Positions 18,786 to 27,763 of a stretch of 64,000 bases of DNA are shown one piece after another. The stretch covers positions 62,001 to 126,000 of the forward strand of contig CAJXLB010000005.1 of NCBI GenBank assembly GCA_913055905.1, given 5' to 3'. Under the pieces are notes generated by a model, which saw nothing but the letters and a program-made list of their open reading frames with translations, had not been told where the DNA came from and did no database searches. This stretch comes from an uncultured Winogradskyella sp. Its GTDB lineage: Bacteria > Bacteroidota > Bacteroidia > Flavobacteriales > Flavobacteriaceae. A program made the translations under genes and the position numbers. Every line of letters starts with the position of its first letter. The stretch's first letter is position 1.

Positions 18786-19097
18786 ATGAAAAAGCTTAAA
18801 ATAAAATCAGGAGATACCGTTAAAGTTATTGCTGGAGACCATAAAGGTTCAGAAGGTAAGGTGCTTTTGGTATTAAAGGATAAAAACAAGGCCATCGTGG
18901 AAGGTGTGAATATGGTTAAGAAACATACTAAACCAAGTGCACAAAATCCTCAAGGTGGCATTGTAGAGAAAGAAGCCGCTATTCATATTTCTAATTTGTC
19001 TTTGATGACAGGTAAGGGAGAGCCAACTAGAGTTGGATACAGAATGGATGGCGACAAAAAAGTGAGATATTCTAAAAAATCCAATGAAGTAATTTAG
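18786..19097 (+). CDS. rplX: 50S ribosomal protein L24
   Basis: The 103-residue KOW-domain protein reads [22 protein letters not shown], then [23 protein letters not shown] 18786 ([10 protein letters not shown]) is the family start; a TTG at 18774 would add four residues overlapping nothing useful. It initiates 23S rRNA assembly. Confidence 0.98.
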   Translation: MKKLKIKSGDTVKVIAGDHKGSEGKVLLVLKDKNKAIVEGVNMVKKHTKPSAQNPQGGIVEKEAAIHISNLSLMTGKGEPTRVGYRMDGDKKVRYSKKSNEVI

Positions 19098-19099
19098 TT

Positions 19100-19651
19100 A
19101 TGGCTTACGTTGCAAGATTAAAAAAGGAGTATAAGGAAAAAGTAATTCCTGCTCTAACAGAAGAGTTTGGGTACAAGAATGTGATGGAAGTTCCAAAACT
19201 AGAAAAGATTGTTATTTCTAGAGGTGTTGGTGCGGCAGTTGCAGATAAGAAGCTTATTGACCATGCGGTTGAAGAGCTCACTCAAATTTCTGGACAGAAA
19301 GCAGTAGCAACAATGTCTAAAAAAGACGTCGCTACCTTTAAGTTACGTAAAGGAATGCCAATTGGTGCTAAAGTTACTTTACGTGGAGAGAGAATGTACG
19401 AATTTCTAGACCGTTTGGTAACTACAGCTTTACCACGTGTTAGGGATTTCAACGGAATTAAAGCTACCGGTTTTGATGGTAGAGGAAATTATAATTTAGG
19501 TGTAACCGAGCAAATAATCTTTCCTGAGATTGATATCGATAAGATCAATAAGGTCTCTGGGATGGATATCACATTTGTGACAACTGCTGAGACCGATAAG
19601 GAAGCAAAGTCACTATTAGCAGAATTAGGTTTACCATTTAAAAAGAATTAA
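19100..19651 (+). CDS. rplE: 50S ribosomal protein L5
   Basis: The 183-residue protein has [36 protein letters not shown] and [16 protein letters not shown]. It binds 5S rRNA with L18 in the central protuberance. Spaced 2 bp from each neighbour, indicating tight coupling. Confidence 0.99.
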   Translation: MAYVARLKKEYKEKVIPALTEEFGYKNVMEVPKLEKIVISRGVGAAVADKKLIDHAVEELTQISGQKAVATMSKKDVATFKLRKGMPIGAKVTLRGERMYEFLDRLVTTALPRVRDFNGIKATGFDGRGNYNLGVTEQIIFPEIDIDKINKVSGMDITFVTTAETDKEAKSLLAELGLPFKKN

Positions 19652-19653
19652 AT

Positions 19654-19923
19654 ATGGCTAAAGAATCAATGAAAGCCCGTGAGGTTAAGCGAGCAAAAAC
19701 AGTTGAAAAGTATGCTGAAAAGCGCAAAGCTTTGAAAGAAGCAGGCGATTATGAAGCACTTCAGAAACTACCAAGAAACGCTTCTCCAATACGTATGCAC
19801 AATAGATGTAAGCTTACCGGGAGACCAAAAGGTTATATGAGACAATTTGGTATTTCTCGCGTAATGTTTAGAGAAATGGCTAACAAGGGCTTGATTCCAG
19901 GAGTTAAAAAAGCGAGTTGGTAA
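19654..19923 (+). CDS. rpsN: 30S ribosomal protein S14 (zinc-independent form)
   Basis: The 89-residue protein is the long, cysteine-poor form of S14: it has [20 protein letters not shown] and [17 protein letters not shown] but lacks the CxxC...CxxC zinc ribbon of the ~61-residue form. A 108-bp gap with two small inverted repeats follows before rpsH. Confidence 0.98.
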   Translation: MAKESMKAREVKRAKTVEKYAEKRKALKEAGDYEALQKLPRNASPIRMHNRCKLTGRPKGYMRQFGISRVMFREMANKGLIPGVKKASW

Positions 19924-19929
19924 AATAAG

Positions 19930-19975
19930 GAAGCGAATAAGCTTCTGTACAATTATCAATAGATTAATTATTGTA
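19930..19975 (+). other. Two inverted repeats in the rpsN-rpsH spacer
   Basis: GAAGC-gaataa-GCTTC (19930-19945) and TACAAT ... ATTGTA (19948-19953 with 19970-19975) lie in a 108-bp spacer inside the spc cluster. In E. coli S8 represses the spc operon through a site near rplE; whether these small stems take part in a similar control is unknown. Neither is followed by a T-run. Confidence 0.35.
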
Positions 19976-20031
19976 TAATCGGGATTTAGGTTCGTACTAA
20001 TAGCGAAAACCACTTCCTAAAATTTAAAACT

Positions 20032-20430
20032 ATGTACACAGATCCAATAGCGGATTACTTAACGCGAGTTAGAAACTCGGTTAAAGCCAACCACAGAGTG
20101 GTTGAAATACCTGCGTCTAACTTAAAAAAGGAGATAACTAAAATACTGTTCGATCAGGGCTATATTTTAAGTTATAAGTTTGACGACTCTACGGCTCAAG
20201 GGACAATTAAAATAGCCCTTAAGTATAACAAAGACACCAAGGAGTCTGTCATTAAAAAAATTCAAAGAATTAGTAAACCAGGTTTACGTAAGTATGCTAG
20301 CGCCAAAGAAATGCCTAGAGTCCTTAACGGCTTAGGTATTGCAATTGTTTCTACCTCTCATGGTGTTATGACAGGTAAGCAAGCAGAGCGAGAAAATGTT
20401 GGTGGTGAAGTATTATGTTACGTCTACTAA
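20032..20430 (+). CDS. rpsH: 30S ribosomal protein S8
   Basis: The 132-residue protein includes DPIADYLTRVRNSVKANH and the C-terminal VSTSHGVMTGKQAERENVGGEVLCYVY, which is diagnostic. S8 is a primary 16S central-domain binder and the known spc-operon feedback regulator in E. coli. Confidence 0.99.
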   Translation: MYTDPIADYLTRVRNSVKANHRVVEIPASNLKKEITKILFDQGYILSYKFDDSTAQGTIKIALKYNKDTKESVIKKIQRISKPGLRKYASAKEMPRVLNGLGIAIVSTSHGVMTGKQAERENVGGEVLCYVY

Positions 20431-20442
20431 AAACAGGAAATT

Positions 20443-20985
20443 ATGTCAAGAATAGGTAACAACCCAATAACAATTCCTGATGGCGTAACTGTAGAAGTTA
20501 ACGACAATGTAATCACAGCTAAAGGAAAGCTAGGTGAGTTAACTCAGGAATACTCGGATGTAGACATCAAAATTGAAGATGGTATAATCAAGCTTGAGCG
20601 TCCAACAGACGGTAAGGTCCACAAAGCTAAACATGGACTTTACAGAGCGTTGATTTCAAATATGATAGAAGGTGTATCTAATGGCTGGACCAAGGAATTG
20701 GAATTGGTCGGAGTTGGTTATAGAGCATCAAATCAAGGAAATAAATTGGATTTGGCCATTGGCTTTTCACATAACATCGTTATGGAAATAGCACCAGAGG
20801 TTAAAGTAGAAACCATTACGGAGAAAGGTAAAAATCCAATCGTTAAATTAACATCACATGACAAACAACTTGTTGGTCAGGTAGCCGCAAAGATTCGCGG
20901 ATTTAGAAAGCCTGAACCATACAAAGGAAAAGGAATTAAGTTTGTTGGTGAAGAGATTAGAAGAAAAGCAGGTAAATCAGCTTAA
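20443..20985 (+). CDS. rplF: 50S ribosomal protein L6
   Basis: The 180-residue protein has two L6 repeats; the C-terminal one ends with the signature KPEPYKGKGIKFVGEEIRRKAGK. It lies near the sarcin-ricin loop. Confidence 0.99.
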   Translation: MSRIGNNPITIPDGVTVEVNDNVITAKGKLGELTQEYSDVDIKIEDGIIKLERPTDGKVHKAKHGLYRALISNMIEGVSNGWTKELELVGVGYRASNQGNKLDLAIGFSHNIVMEIAPEVKVETITEKGKNPIVKLTSHDKQLVGQVAAKIRGFRKPEPYKGKGIKFVGEEIRRKAGKSA

Positions 20986-20995
20986 TAGTTAAGTT

Positions 20996-21352
20996 ATGGC
21001 ATTAACAAAGAACCAAAGAAGGACAAGAATTAAAAACAGAATTCGAAAGATAGTGTCGGGTACTGAAACAAGACCAAGATTATCTGTTTTTAGAAGTAAC
21101 AAAGAGATCTATGCTCAAGTTGTGAATGATGTAACTGGTGAAACTATCGCTGCTGCATCTTCAAGAGATAAAGACATCGCTAAGTCTAAAGGAAATAAGA
21201 CCGAGATAGCTGCTTTAGTAGGAAAAGCTGTTGGAGAGAAGGCGATTAAAGCAGGAGTTGAGTCTATTTCATTTGATAGAGGAGGCTATTTATATCATGG
21301 AAGGGTTAAATCATTAGCGGATGGCGCAAGAGAGGCCGGACTAAAATTTTAA
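20996..21352 (+). CDS. rplR: 50S ribosomal protein L18
   Basis: The 118-residue protein has the basic N-terminal [22 protein letters not shown] followed by [16 protein letters not shown] and [21 protein letters not shown]. It binds 5S rRNA. Confidence 0.99.
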   Translation: MALTKNQRRTRIKNRIRKIVSGTETRPRLSVFRSNKEIYAQVVNDVTGETIAAASSRDKDIAKSKGNKTEIAALVGKAVGEKAIKAGVESISFDRGGYLYHGRVKSLADGAREAGLKF

Positions 21353-21358
21353 GATAAT

Positions 21359-21883
21359 ATGTATCAGAAATATAAAAACGCAGAAATAGTAAAGCCTGGT
21401 GGACTTGAGTTGAAAGACCGACTAGTAGGAGTTCAACGTGTAACTAAGGTAACTAAAGGTGGTAGAGCTTTTGGTTTCTCCGCGATCGTTGTCGTTGGAG
21501 ATGAAGCTGGAGTTGTTGGGCATGGATTAGGAAAATCTAAAGATGTTGCCACCGCTATTGCAAAGGCAGTAGAGGACGCTAAGAAAAACCTTGTGCGCAT
21601 TCCTATCATTAAAGGAACCTTACCACACGAGCAGAAGGGTAAGTATGGAGGAGCTCGAGTAAATATCATTCCAGCAGCACCTGGTACAGGAGTTATCGCT
21701 GGTGGTGCGGTTAGAACTGTACTTGAAGCCGTTGGAGTACATGATGTATTATCAAAGTCTCAAGGATCTTCTAATCCTCACAATGTGGTTAAGGCAACTT
21801 TTGATGCTTTATTGCAGCTTAGGGATGCTAGAACCGTTGCCAAGGAAAGAGGTATTTCAATAGAAAAAGTATATAACGGATAA
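21359..21883 (+). CDS. rpsE: 30S ribosomal protein S5
   Basis: The 174-residue protein shows [22 protein letters not shown], the family signature, and [20 protein letters not shown]. The spectinomycin-contact loop around KGGRAFGFS has no obvious change. It lines the mRNA entry channel. Confidence 0.99.
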   Translation: MYQKYKNAEIVKPGGLELKDRLVGVQRVTKVTKGGRAFGFSAIVVVGDEAGVVGHGLGKSKDVATAIAKAVEDAKKNLVRIPIIKGTLPHEQKGKYGGARVNIIPAAPGTGVIAGGAVRTVLEAVGVHDVLSKSQGSSNPHNVVKATFDALLQLRDARTVAKERGISIEKVYNG

Positions 21884-21896
21884 TCTAAAGGATACG

Positions 21897-22076
21897 ATGG
21901 CAAAGATTAAAGTAACAAAAGTAAGAAGTGCAATAAACCGTTCAAAAAATCAGAAGCTTATCTTAAAGGCTTTAGGTTTGAAGAAAATCGGTCAGGTTGT
22001 AGAACATAATGCCACGCCAAATATCCTTGGTATGGTAAAAAAAGTAGAACACTTAGTTTCTGTAGAGGAAGCTTAA
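21897..22076 (+). CDS. rpmD: 50S ribosomal protein L30
   Basis: A 59-residue reading frame, MAKIKVTKVRSAINRSKNQK through VKKVEHLVSVEEA, lies between rpsE and rplO exactly where rpmD belongs. It has the L30 core ALGLKKIGQVVEHNATPNILGMV. The gene is short but complete, with 13 bp before and 18 bp after it. Confidence 0.97.
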   Translation: MAKIKVTKVRSAINRSKNQKLILKALGLKKIGQVVEHNATPNILGMVKKVEHLVSVEEA

Positions 22077-22094
22077 AAAATAATAGCTTAACAA

Positions 22095-22547
22095 ATGGAT
22101 TTAAGTAATTTAAAACCTGCAGAAGGTTCAGTAAAACATCAGGGAAAGCGTCTTGGACGAGGACAAGGCTCTGGTAAAGGCGGAACAGCTACACGTGGCC
22201 ATAAAGGTGCAAAGTCTCGTTCTGGATATTCCAAGAAAATTGGATTTGAAGGTGGACAGATGCCACTTCAAAGACGTGTTCCTAAGTTTGGATTTAAAAA
22301 TATTAACCGTGTAGAGTATCAGGTTATAAATCTAGATACGCTCCAAGAGTTGGTAGATAATAAGAAAGTTAAGGACACTGTAGATTTTGAAACCTTAGTG
22401 TCTCTTGGAAGAGCCAACAAAAACGATTTGGTTAAAATTTTAGGACGAGGAGAGTTAAAAGCTAAGTTAACAGTGACTGCTCATAAATTTACTGCTACAG
22501 CAAAAGCCGCTATCGAAGCTGCTGGTGGTGAAGCCGTAACTTTATAA
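22095..22547 (+). CDS. rplO: 50S ribosomal protein L15
   Basis: The 150-residue protein has the glycine-rich N terminus GKRLGRGQGSGKGGTATRGH and the core FEGGQMPLQRRVPKFGF. secY begins 10 bp later. Confidence 0.99.
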   Translation: MDLSNLKPAEGSVKHQGKRLGRGQGSGKGGTATRGHKGAKSRSGYSKKIGFEGGQMPLQRRVPKFGFKNINRVEYQVINLDTLQELVDNKKVKDTVDFETLVSLGRANKNDLVKILGRGELKAKLTVTAHKFTATAKAAIEAAGGEAVTL

Positions 22548-22557
22548 GATCTTGATA

Positions 22558-23913
22558 ATGAAAATAATTGAAACATTAAAAAACGTTTGGAAAATCACGG
22601 AGCTCAAGGATAGAATTATTCTAACCTTAGGATTGCTATTAGTGTATCGTTTTGGAGCTCAGGTCGTATTACCGGGAATCAATATAAATGCACTAGGTGG
22701 TTTACAAGCAGGAACAGATAGTGGTATATTAGGACTTTTAAATGCCTTTACTGGAGGAGCTTTTGCCAATGCATCAGTTTTTGCTTTGGGTATAATGCCC
22801 TACATATCCGCATCTATTGTTGTTCAGTTAATGGGTATTGCAATTCCGTATTTACAGAAGCTTCAAAAGGAAGGAGCCAGCGGACAAAAGAAAATTACCC
22901 AAATTACAAGATGGCTCACCATAGGGATTTGTTTGGTACAAGCTCCTGGATATTTGGCTAGTGTTCCTGCTTTATCTGGAGCACCTTCTATGAGTACGCT
23001 ATTAGTGCCAGGGTTTAATGAAAATATTTTCTACTTCTCTTCCGTGATTATTCTAGTTACAGGCTGTGTATTTGCAATGTGGTTAGGTGAAAAAATTACA
23101 GATAAGGGTATTGGAAATGGGATTTCGTTATTAATTATGGTAGGTATTATTGCTACTATGCCTCAGTCCTTCATGCAAAATGCATTGTCTAGAGTTGAGG
23201 GTAATGGTGGTTTCATGATGATTCTTATAGAACTTGTTATTTGGTTCTTAATCATTTTGGCATCTGTGTTCTTGGTAATGGCCGTTAGAAAAATTGCGGT
23301 GCAGTATGCGAGAAGAACGGCCTCAGGAGGTTATGAAAAGAATGTCTTTGGATCACGTCAGTTCTTACCCTTAAAGCTTAATGCTTCGGGAGTAATGCCA
23401 ATCATTTTTGCTCAGGCAATCATGTTCGTTCCTAGTTTAGTTGGACGTTCTATGTCTGAAGGTTCAGAAATTGGTCAGTGGTTGCAGGCGCAGTTCAATG
23501 ATATTTTTGGCTTGTGGTATAACGTGGTATTTGGTCTGTTGATCATTATATTCACCTATTTCTATACTGCAATTACGGTTCCTACCAATAAAATGGCAGA
23601 CGATTTAAAACGTAGCGGTGGATTTATTCCTGGAATTAGACCAGGAACGGAAACTGCGGAGTACCTAGATAAAATAATGTCACAAATCACGTTGCCAGGA
23701 TCTATTTTCTTGGCGCTAATTGCAGTATTTCCTGCATTTATTGTGAAATTAATGGGTGTACAGCAAGGCTGGGCCCTTTTCTTTGGAGGTACTTCTTTGC
23801 TCATTATGGTGGGTGTGGCTATTGATACGATGCAGCAGATTAATTCTTATTTATTGAATAAGCATTATGATGGATTGATGAAAACCGGTAAAAACAGAAA
23901 AGCAGTAGCATAA
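22558..23913 (+). CDS. secY: Preprotein translocase channel subunit SecY
   Basis: The 451-residue inner-membrane protein has ten hydrophobic segments. The signatures GIMPYISASIVVQLMGIAIP (plug/TM2) and KITDKGIGNGISLLIMVGI are intact. It forms the SecYEG channel used by the many signal-peptide proteins encoded here. I chose ATG 22558; a TTG two codons earlier is possible. adk and map do not follow, unlike in Firmicutes; infA does. Confidence 0.98.
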   Translation: MKIIETLKNVWKITELKDRIILTLGLLLVYRFGAQVVLPGININALGGLQAGTDSGILGLLNAFTGGAFANASVFALGIMPYISASIVVQLMGIAIPYLQKLQKEGASGQKKITQITRWLTIGICLVQAPGYLASVPALSGAPSMSTLLVPGFNENIFYFSSVIILVTGCVFAMWLGEKITDKGIGNGISLLIMVGIIATMPQSFMQNALSRVEGNGGFMMILIELVIWFLIILASVFLVMAVRKIAVQYARRTASGGYEKNVFGSRQFLPLKLNASGVMPIIFAQAIMFVPSLVGRSMSEGSEIGQWLQAQFNDIFGLWYNVVFGLLIIIFTYFYTAITVPTNKMADDLKRSGGFIPGIRPGTETAEYLDKIMSQITLPGSIFLALIAVFPAFIVKLMGVQQGWALFFGGTSLLIMVGVAIDTMQQINSYLLNKHYDGLMKTGKNRKAVA

Positions 23914-23925
23914 TAAAATAAAACT

Positions 23926-24141
23926 ATGGCAAAACAGGCAGCAATTGAACAAGATGGAACGATAATAGAGGCATTGTCTAACGCTATGTTCCGAGTAGAA
24001 CTTGAGAACGGTCACATTGTGACAGCTCATATATCTGGTAAAATGCGTATGCACTATATTAAGTTATTGCCAGGTGACAAAGTAAAATTAGAAATGAGCC
24101 CTTATGATTTAACAAAGGCTCGTATAACATACAGATACTAA
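23926..24141 (+). CDS. infA: Translation initiation factor IF-1
   Basis: The 71-residue S1/OB-fold protein reads [19 protein letters not shown] then [20 protein letters not shown], the family pattern. It blocks the 30S A site during initiation. Located between secY and rpmJ. Confidence 0.98.
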   Translation: MAKQAAIEQDGTIIEALSNAMFRVELENGHIVTAHISGKMRMHYIKLLPGDKVKLEMSPYDLTKARITYRY

Positions 24142-24166
24142 AAGTATCTTTTAAAAACAAAGACAG

Positions 24167-24283
24167 ATGAAAGTAAGAGCATCAGTTAAAAAGAGAAGTG
24201 CTGATTGTAAATTAGTACGTAGAAAAGGAAGACTATACGTCATTAATAAAAAGAATCCAAGATTTAAACAAAGACAAGGCTAA
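24167..24283 (+). CDS. rpmJ: 50S ribosomal protein L36 (zinc-lacking form)
   Basis: A 38-residue frame starting [20 protein letters not shown] and ending NPRFKQRQG sits between infA and rpsM. Of the usual Cys-Cys-Cys-His zinc ligands only one Cys (position 14) remains, so this is a C-minus form like E. coli YkgO. The zinc-free rpsN nearby fits the same pattern. Confidence 0.96.
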   Translation: MKVRASVKKRSADCKLVRRKGRLYVINKKNPRFKQRQG

Positions 24284-24288
24284 AAGAA

Positions 24289-24381
24289 AGTCATTAGTAA
24301 TTAGTGGTTAGATGAATCTGTTCGAAATCGAGAGGTTTAGGATTCTAACAACTAAAAGCTAACAGCTAAAAACTAAATTAT
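24289..24381 (+). repeat. 93-bp duplicated leader, copy 1, directly before rpsM
   Basis: This segment matches 24770-24862 in 87 of 93 positions with no indels; both copies end on the base before an ATGGCAA start. Positions 19-68 of the copy are identical in both. It contains a dyad in which TTAGTGGTTAGATGAATC can pair with GATTCTAACAACTAA around a loop holding TTCGAAATCGAGAGG, and A-rich CTAA repeats near the ribosome-binding region. Confidence 0.92.
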
Positions 24382-24756
24382 ATGGCAAGAATTGCAGGTG
24401 TAGACATACCAAAACAAAAAAGAGGTGTTATCGCTTTAACCTATATCTACGGAATTGGAAAAAGTAGAGCAAAAGAAATTTTGGCAGCGGCTAAAGTTGA
24501 TGAGGGTATAAAGGTACAAGATTGGTCAGATGACCAAATTGGAGCTATCCGTGAGGCAGTTGGTTCGTACAAAATTGAAGGTGAACTACGTTCAGAAACC
24601 CAATTGAACATTAAGCGATTAATGGACATCGGTTGTTACCGAGGAATCAGACACAGAGCTGGACTTCCGCTTAGAGGTCAGAGAACAAAGAACAACTCAA
24701 GAACAAGAAAAGGGCGACGCAAAACAGTTGCTAATAAAAAGAAAGTAACTAAATAA
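24382..24756 (+). CDS. rpsM: 30S ribosomal protein S13
   Basis: The 124-residue protein starts [20 protein letters not shown] and has the signature [21 protein letters not shown]. It contacts S19 and tRNA in the P site. In E. coli S4 represses the alpha operon at a pseudoknot covering the rpsM start; here the same position is occupied by the 93-bp duplicated element. Confidence 0.99.
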   Translation: MARIAGVDIPKQKRGVIALTYIYGIGKSRAKEILAAAKVDEGIKVQDWSDDQIGAIREAVGSYKIEGELRSETQLNIKRLMDIGCYRGIRHRAGLPLRGQRTKNNSRTRKGRRKTVANKKKVTK

Positions 24757-24769
24757 TAATAAAGACAGT

Positions 24770-24862
24770 AGTCATTAGTAATTAGTAGTTAGATGAATCT
24801 GTTCGAAATCGAGAGGTTTAGGATTCTAACAACTAAACGCTAACAACTAGAAACTAAAACAT
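24770..24862 (+). repeat. 93-bp duplicated leader, copy 2, directly before rpsK
   Basis: Second copy of the element found before rpsM. The six differences are at copy positions 18, 69, 77, 81, 90 and 91, so five of six fall in the last 25 bases near the start codon. In the dyad the changed base (G to A at position 18) faces a T in the opposite arm, so the dyad is preserved or slightly altered rather than lost. Confidence 0.92.
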
Positions 24863-25246
24863 ATGGCAAAGTCAAGTACAAAAAAACGCAAAGTAATAGT
24901 AGATGCAATTGGAGAAGCGCATATTACAGCTTCTTTCAATAACATTATAGTTTCTTTGACCAATAAAAAAGGAGATGTGATTTCCTGGTCTTCAGCTGGT
25001 AAAATGGGCTTTAGAGGATCTAAGAAAAATACACCTTACGCAGCGCAACTTGCTGCAGAAGATGCAGCTGCAGTAGCTAAGGAAGCTGGTCTTAAAAAAG
25101 TAAAGGTATACGTTAAAGGTCCAGGTAATGGAAGAGAGTCTGCTATAAGATCAATCCACAATGCTGGTATCGAGGTGTCAGAAATAATTGATGTTACACC
25201 ACTGCCACATAACGGATGCCGTCCTCCAAAAAGAAGAAGAGTATAA
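24863..25246 (+). CDS. rpsK: 30S ribosomal protein S11
   Basis: The 127-residue protein has [38 protein letters not shown] and the C-terminal [18 protein letters not shown]. It lies in the 30S platform near the E site. The coding sequence begins immediately after copy 2 of the 93-bp repeat. Confidence 0.99.
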   Translation: MAKSSTKKRKVIVDAIGEAHITASFNNIIVSLTNKKGDVISWSSAGKMGFRGSKKNTPYAAQLAAEDAAAVAKEAGLKKVKVYVKGPGNGRESAIRSIHNAGIEVSEIIDVTPLPHNGCRPPKRRRV

Positions 25247-25308
25247 TAATTACGCAAAAACGTTGTAAATTCTCTGCTTGTACTAGTTATAAAGCGGAAT
25301 TTAATACG

Positions 25309-25316
25309 TACATTTG
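25309..25316 (+). promoter_or_regulatory. Candidate -7 element before rpsD
   Basis: TACATTTG matches TAnnTTTG. The nearest upstream TTG is 28 bp away, too far for the usual spacing, so the call rests on the -7 element. It would start an rpsD-rpoA-rplQ transcript with a ~90-nt leader that holds the inverted repeat at 25355-25394. Confidence 0.35.
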
Positions 25317-25354
25317 CAAACTTTTATAAATCAAGTATAAACGGAAGAGACAAA

Positions 25355-25394
25355 TATTTTAGAAGGATAAGATTTAGACCTTAATTCTAAAATA
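25355..25394 (+). other. Inverted repeat in the rpsD (S4) leader
   Basis: TATTTTAGAA (25355-25364) and TTCTAAAATA (25385-25394) are perfect 10-bp complements; the stem can be extended by GG-CC with a TTAA bulge. No T-run follows, so it is not a terminator. It lies 20 bp before the rpsD ATG, a plausible place for S4 autogenous control. Confidence 0.6.
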
Positions 25395-25414
25395 CTTCCA
25401 AAATAACTTAAACA

Positions 25415-26020
25415 ATGGCAAGATATACTGGTCCAAAAACTAAAATCGCTCGTAAATTCGGGCAACCTATCTTCGGAGATGATAAAGCCTTCGAAAAAAG
25501 AAATTACCCTCCGGGACAACACGGTAATAACCGACGAAGAGGTAAGAAATCTGAATATGCTATCCAGTTGATGGAAAAGCAAAAAGCTAAATATACCTAC
25601 GGTATTTTAGAAAGACAATTCAGAAACATGTTCAAAAAAGCGACCGCCGCAGAAGGAATTACTGGTGAGGTTTTGTTACAATTGTGTGAATCGCGTCTCG
25701 ATAACGTTGTTTACAGAATGGGTATAGCACCTTCAAGAAGTGCAGCAAGACAATTAGTATCTCACAGACACATAACGGTGAACGGTGACAAAGTAAATGT
25801 ACCATCTTACCAATTAAAAGCTGGTGATGTTGTTGGCGTTAGAGAAAAATCAAAATCTCTAGAAGCTATTCAAAATTCATTGACTAATTCTAGTCAGGTT
25901 TATGAATGGATTACCTGGAACAACGATAAGATGGAAGGAACTTATGTTTCGGTACCTGCAAGGATTCAGATTCCAGAACAAATCAACGAGCAATTCATCG
26001 TTGAACTTTACTCTAAATAA
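25415..26020 (+). CDS. rpsD: 30S ribosomal protein S4
   Basis: The 201-residue protein has [20 protein letters not shown], the S4 RNA-binding domain [18 protein letters not shown] with [15 protein letters not shown], and the conserved C-terminal [15 protein letters not shown]4 nucleates 16S 5'-domain folding and is the classic alpha-operon repressor in E. coli. Preceded by a 168-bp gap with its own -7 element and inverted repeat. Confidence 0.99.
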   Translation: MARYTGPKTKIARKFGQPIFGDDKAFEKRNYPPGQHGNNRRRGKKSEYAIQLMEKQKAKYTYGILERQFRNMFKKATAAEGITGEVLLQLCESRLDNVVYRMGIAPSRSAARQLVSHRHITVNGDKVNVPSYQLKAGDVVGVREKSKSLEAIQNSLTNSSQVYEWITWNNDKMEGTYVSVPARIQIPEQINEQFIVELYSK

Positions 26021-26115
26021 TAAATTAATCATATTGGTATTTGGCCAAAGGGTTTATAGGTCTTCTTCAAACTTTTAAACCGCGCAACTAAATAACAATT
26101 AAAACGAAGAACACA

Positions 26116-27108
26116 ATGGCAATATTAAATTTTCAGAAGCCCGACAAAGTAATCATGATTGATTCTACTGATTTTGAAGGTAAATTTGAATTTAGACCTT
26201 TAGAACCAGGATATGGATTAACAGTTGGTAACGCTCTTCGCAGAGTGTTGCTATCTTCTTTAGAAGGATTCGCAATAACCTCTGTAAGAATAGAAGGTGT
26301 AGACCACGAATTCTCTACCATCTCTGGAGTTGTCGAGGATGTAACTGAAATGATATTAAACTTAAAGCAAATAAACTTTAAGCGTCAAATCGATGAAATT
26401 GATAACGAAACCGTTACCATTTCAATTTCTGGGCAAGAACAAATTACAGCTGGAGACTTTCAAAAGTTTATCTCTGGTTTTCAGGTGCTAAATACGGATT
26501 TGGTGATTTGTAATCTAGACCCTAAGGTTAACATCAATATGGAGTTAACCATAGAAAAAGGTAGAGGTTACGTACCGGCAGAAGAAAATAAAAAGTCATC
26601 TGCGCCAATGGGTACTATTTTCACAGACTCTATTTACACACCTATAAAAAACGTAAAGTATAGTATTGAAAACTTCCGTGTAGAGCAAAAAACGGACTAT
26701 GAAAAATTAGTTTTTGAAATTATTACTGACGGTTCCATTCATCCAAAGGATGCCCTAACGGAAGCAGCTAAAATATTAATCCATCACTTCATGCTATTCT
26801 CTGATGAAAGAATCACATTAGAAGCCGATGAAATTGCTCAAACCGAAACTTACGATGAAGAGTCGCTCCATATGAGACAGTTGCTAAAGACCAAATTGGT
26901 TGATATGGACTTGTCCGTACGTGCTCTTAATTGTTTAAAAGCTGCTGAAGTAGATACATTAGGTGATTTAGTATCATTCAACAAAAACGATTTAATGAAA
27001 TTTAGAAATTTTGGTAAAAAGTCCTTAACTGAGCTAGAGGAGCTCGTAAGCTTAAAAGGCCTTAATTTCGGAATGGATTTAAGCAAATATAAATTAGATA
27101 AAGATTAA
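26116..27108 (+). CDS. rpoA: RNA polymerase alpha subunit
   Basis: The 330-residue protein has an N-terminal dimerisation domain ([26 protein letters not shown], given here as [10 protein letters not shown] then [13 protein letters not shown]) and a C-terminal domain with helix-hairpin-helix [20 protein letters not shown] and [12 protein letters not shown]. The 95-bp upstream spacer contains the palindrome TTTGGCCAAA (26040-26049) and a GGTTTA/TAAACC pair but no convincing promoter. Confidence 0.99.
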   Translation: MAILNFQKPDKVIMIDSTDFEGKFEFRPLEPGYGLTVGNALRRVLLSSLEGFAITSVRIEGVDHEFSTISGVVEDVTEMILNLKQINFKRQIDEIDNETVTISISGQEQITAGDFQKFISGFQVLNTDLVICNLDPKVNINMELTIEKGRGYVPAEENKKSSAPMGTIFTDSIYTPIKNVKYSIENFRVEQKTDYEKLVFEIITDGSIHPKDALTEAAKILIHHFMLFSDERITLEADEIAQTETYDEESLHMRQLLKTKLVDMDLSVRALNCLKAAEVDTLGDLVSFNKNDLMKFRNFGKKSLTELEELVSLKGLNFGMDLSKYKLDKD

Positions 27109-27174
27109 TTATAACTCCTTTATAGTTTGCTCCTTGGAGAAGTTGCAGCAAGATAGAGGTTTAAACAAAAAGTC

Positions 27175-27654
27175 ATGAGACACGGTAAAAAATTCAACCA
27201 CTTAGGAAGAAAGTCAGCACACAGAAAATCAATGTTGGCTAACATGGCATGTTCTTTAATTGAGCATAAGCGCATTAACACCACTACAGCTAAGGCCAAA
27301 GCCTTGAGACAGTTTGTAGAGCCGTTGATTACCAAATCCAAAACGGATACAACGCACAACAGACGTGTTGTTTTTTCTAAACTAAGACAAAAGGAAGCAG
27401 TAGCCGAGTTGTTTAGAGATGTTGCTCCTAAGGTAGCAGATCGTCCAGGTGGTTATACAAGAATTATAAAACTTGGAAGTAGATTAGGTGATAACGCTGA
27501 CATGGCTATGATTGAGCTTGTAGATTACAACGAATTGTACAATGCCGGTAAGCCAGCTAAAAAATCTACAAGACGTAGCAGAAGAGGTAAGAAGAAATCG
27601 TCGCCAGCAGTAGCACCAGCGGTAGATACTCAAGCTTCAAATGAAGAAGAATAA
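27175..27654 (+). CDS. rplQ: 50S ribosomal protein L17
   Basis: The 159-residue protein has the L17 core [20 protein letters not shown] and the family's typical [12 protein letters not shown] region, followed by a ~40-residue tail first rich in Lys/Arg/Ser then in Ala/Pro/Glu. The tail is longer than in E. coli L17. Last gene of the locus; a strong terminator lies 24 bp after the stop. Confidence 0.98.
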   Translation: MRHGKKFNHLGRKSAHRKSMLANMACSLIEHKRINTTTAKAKALRQFVEPLITKSKTDTTHNRRVVFSKLRQKEAVAELFRDVAPKVADRPGGYTRIIKLGSRLGDNADMAMIELVDYNELYNAGKPAKKSTRRSRRGKKKSSPAVAPAVDTQASNEEE

Positions 27655-27678
27655 TGTTAATAAGCATTTATAAATATC

Positions 27679-27712
27679 AAGGATAAACGTTTTTCGTTTA
27701 TCCTTTTTTTTT
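27679..27712 (+). terminator. Terminator of the ribosomal-protein locus
   Basis: AAGGATAAACG (27679-27689), a T5 loop, and CGTTTATCCTT (27695-27705) form a perfect 11-bp stem followed by an uninterrupted T-run. Confidence 0.93.
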
Positions 27713-27763
27713 GAATTTTGTGAAATATCTAAAATTTAGAACGGGGTTCTTTAATTTAATAGA

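Noticed and set aside
24310-24345. T-loop-like GTTCGAAATC in the 93-bp repeats suggested tRNA fragments
   Set aside because: No acceptor, D or anticodon stem can be drawn around it and no CCA-like end exists; the match is limited to the T-loop consensus.
10221-27654. Several 60-100-codon antisense frames opposite ribosomal-protein genes
   Set aside because: They mirror conserved sense genes, lack domains and have no start context; they are by-products of sense codon usage.
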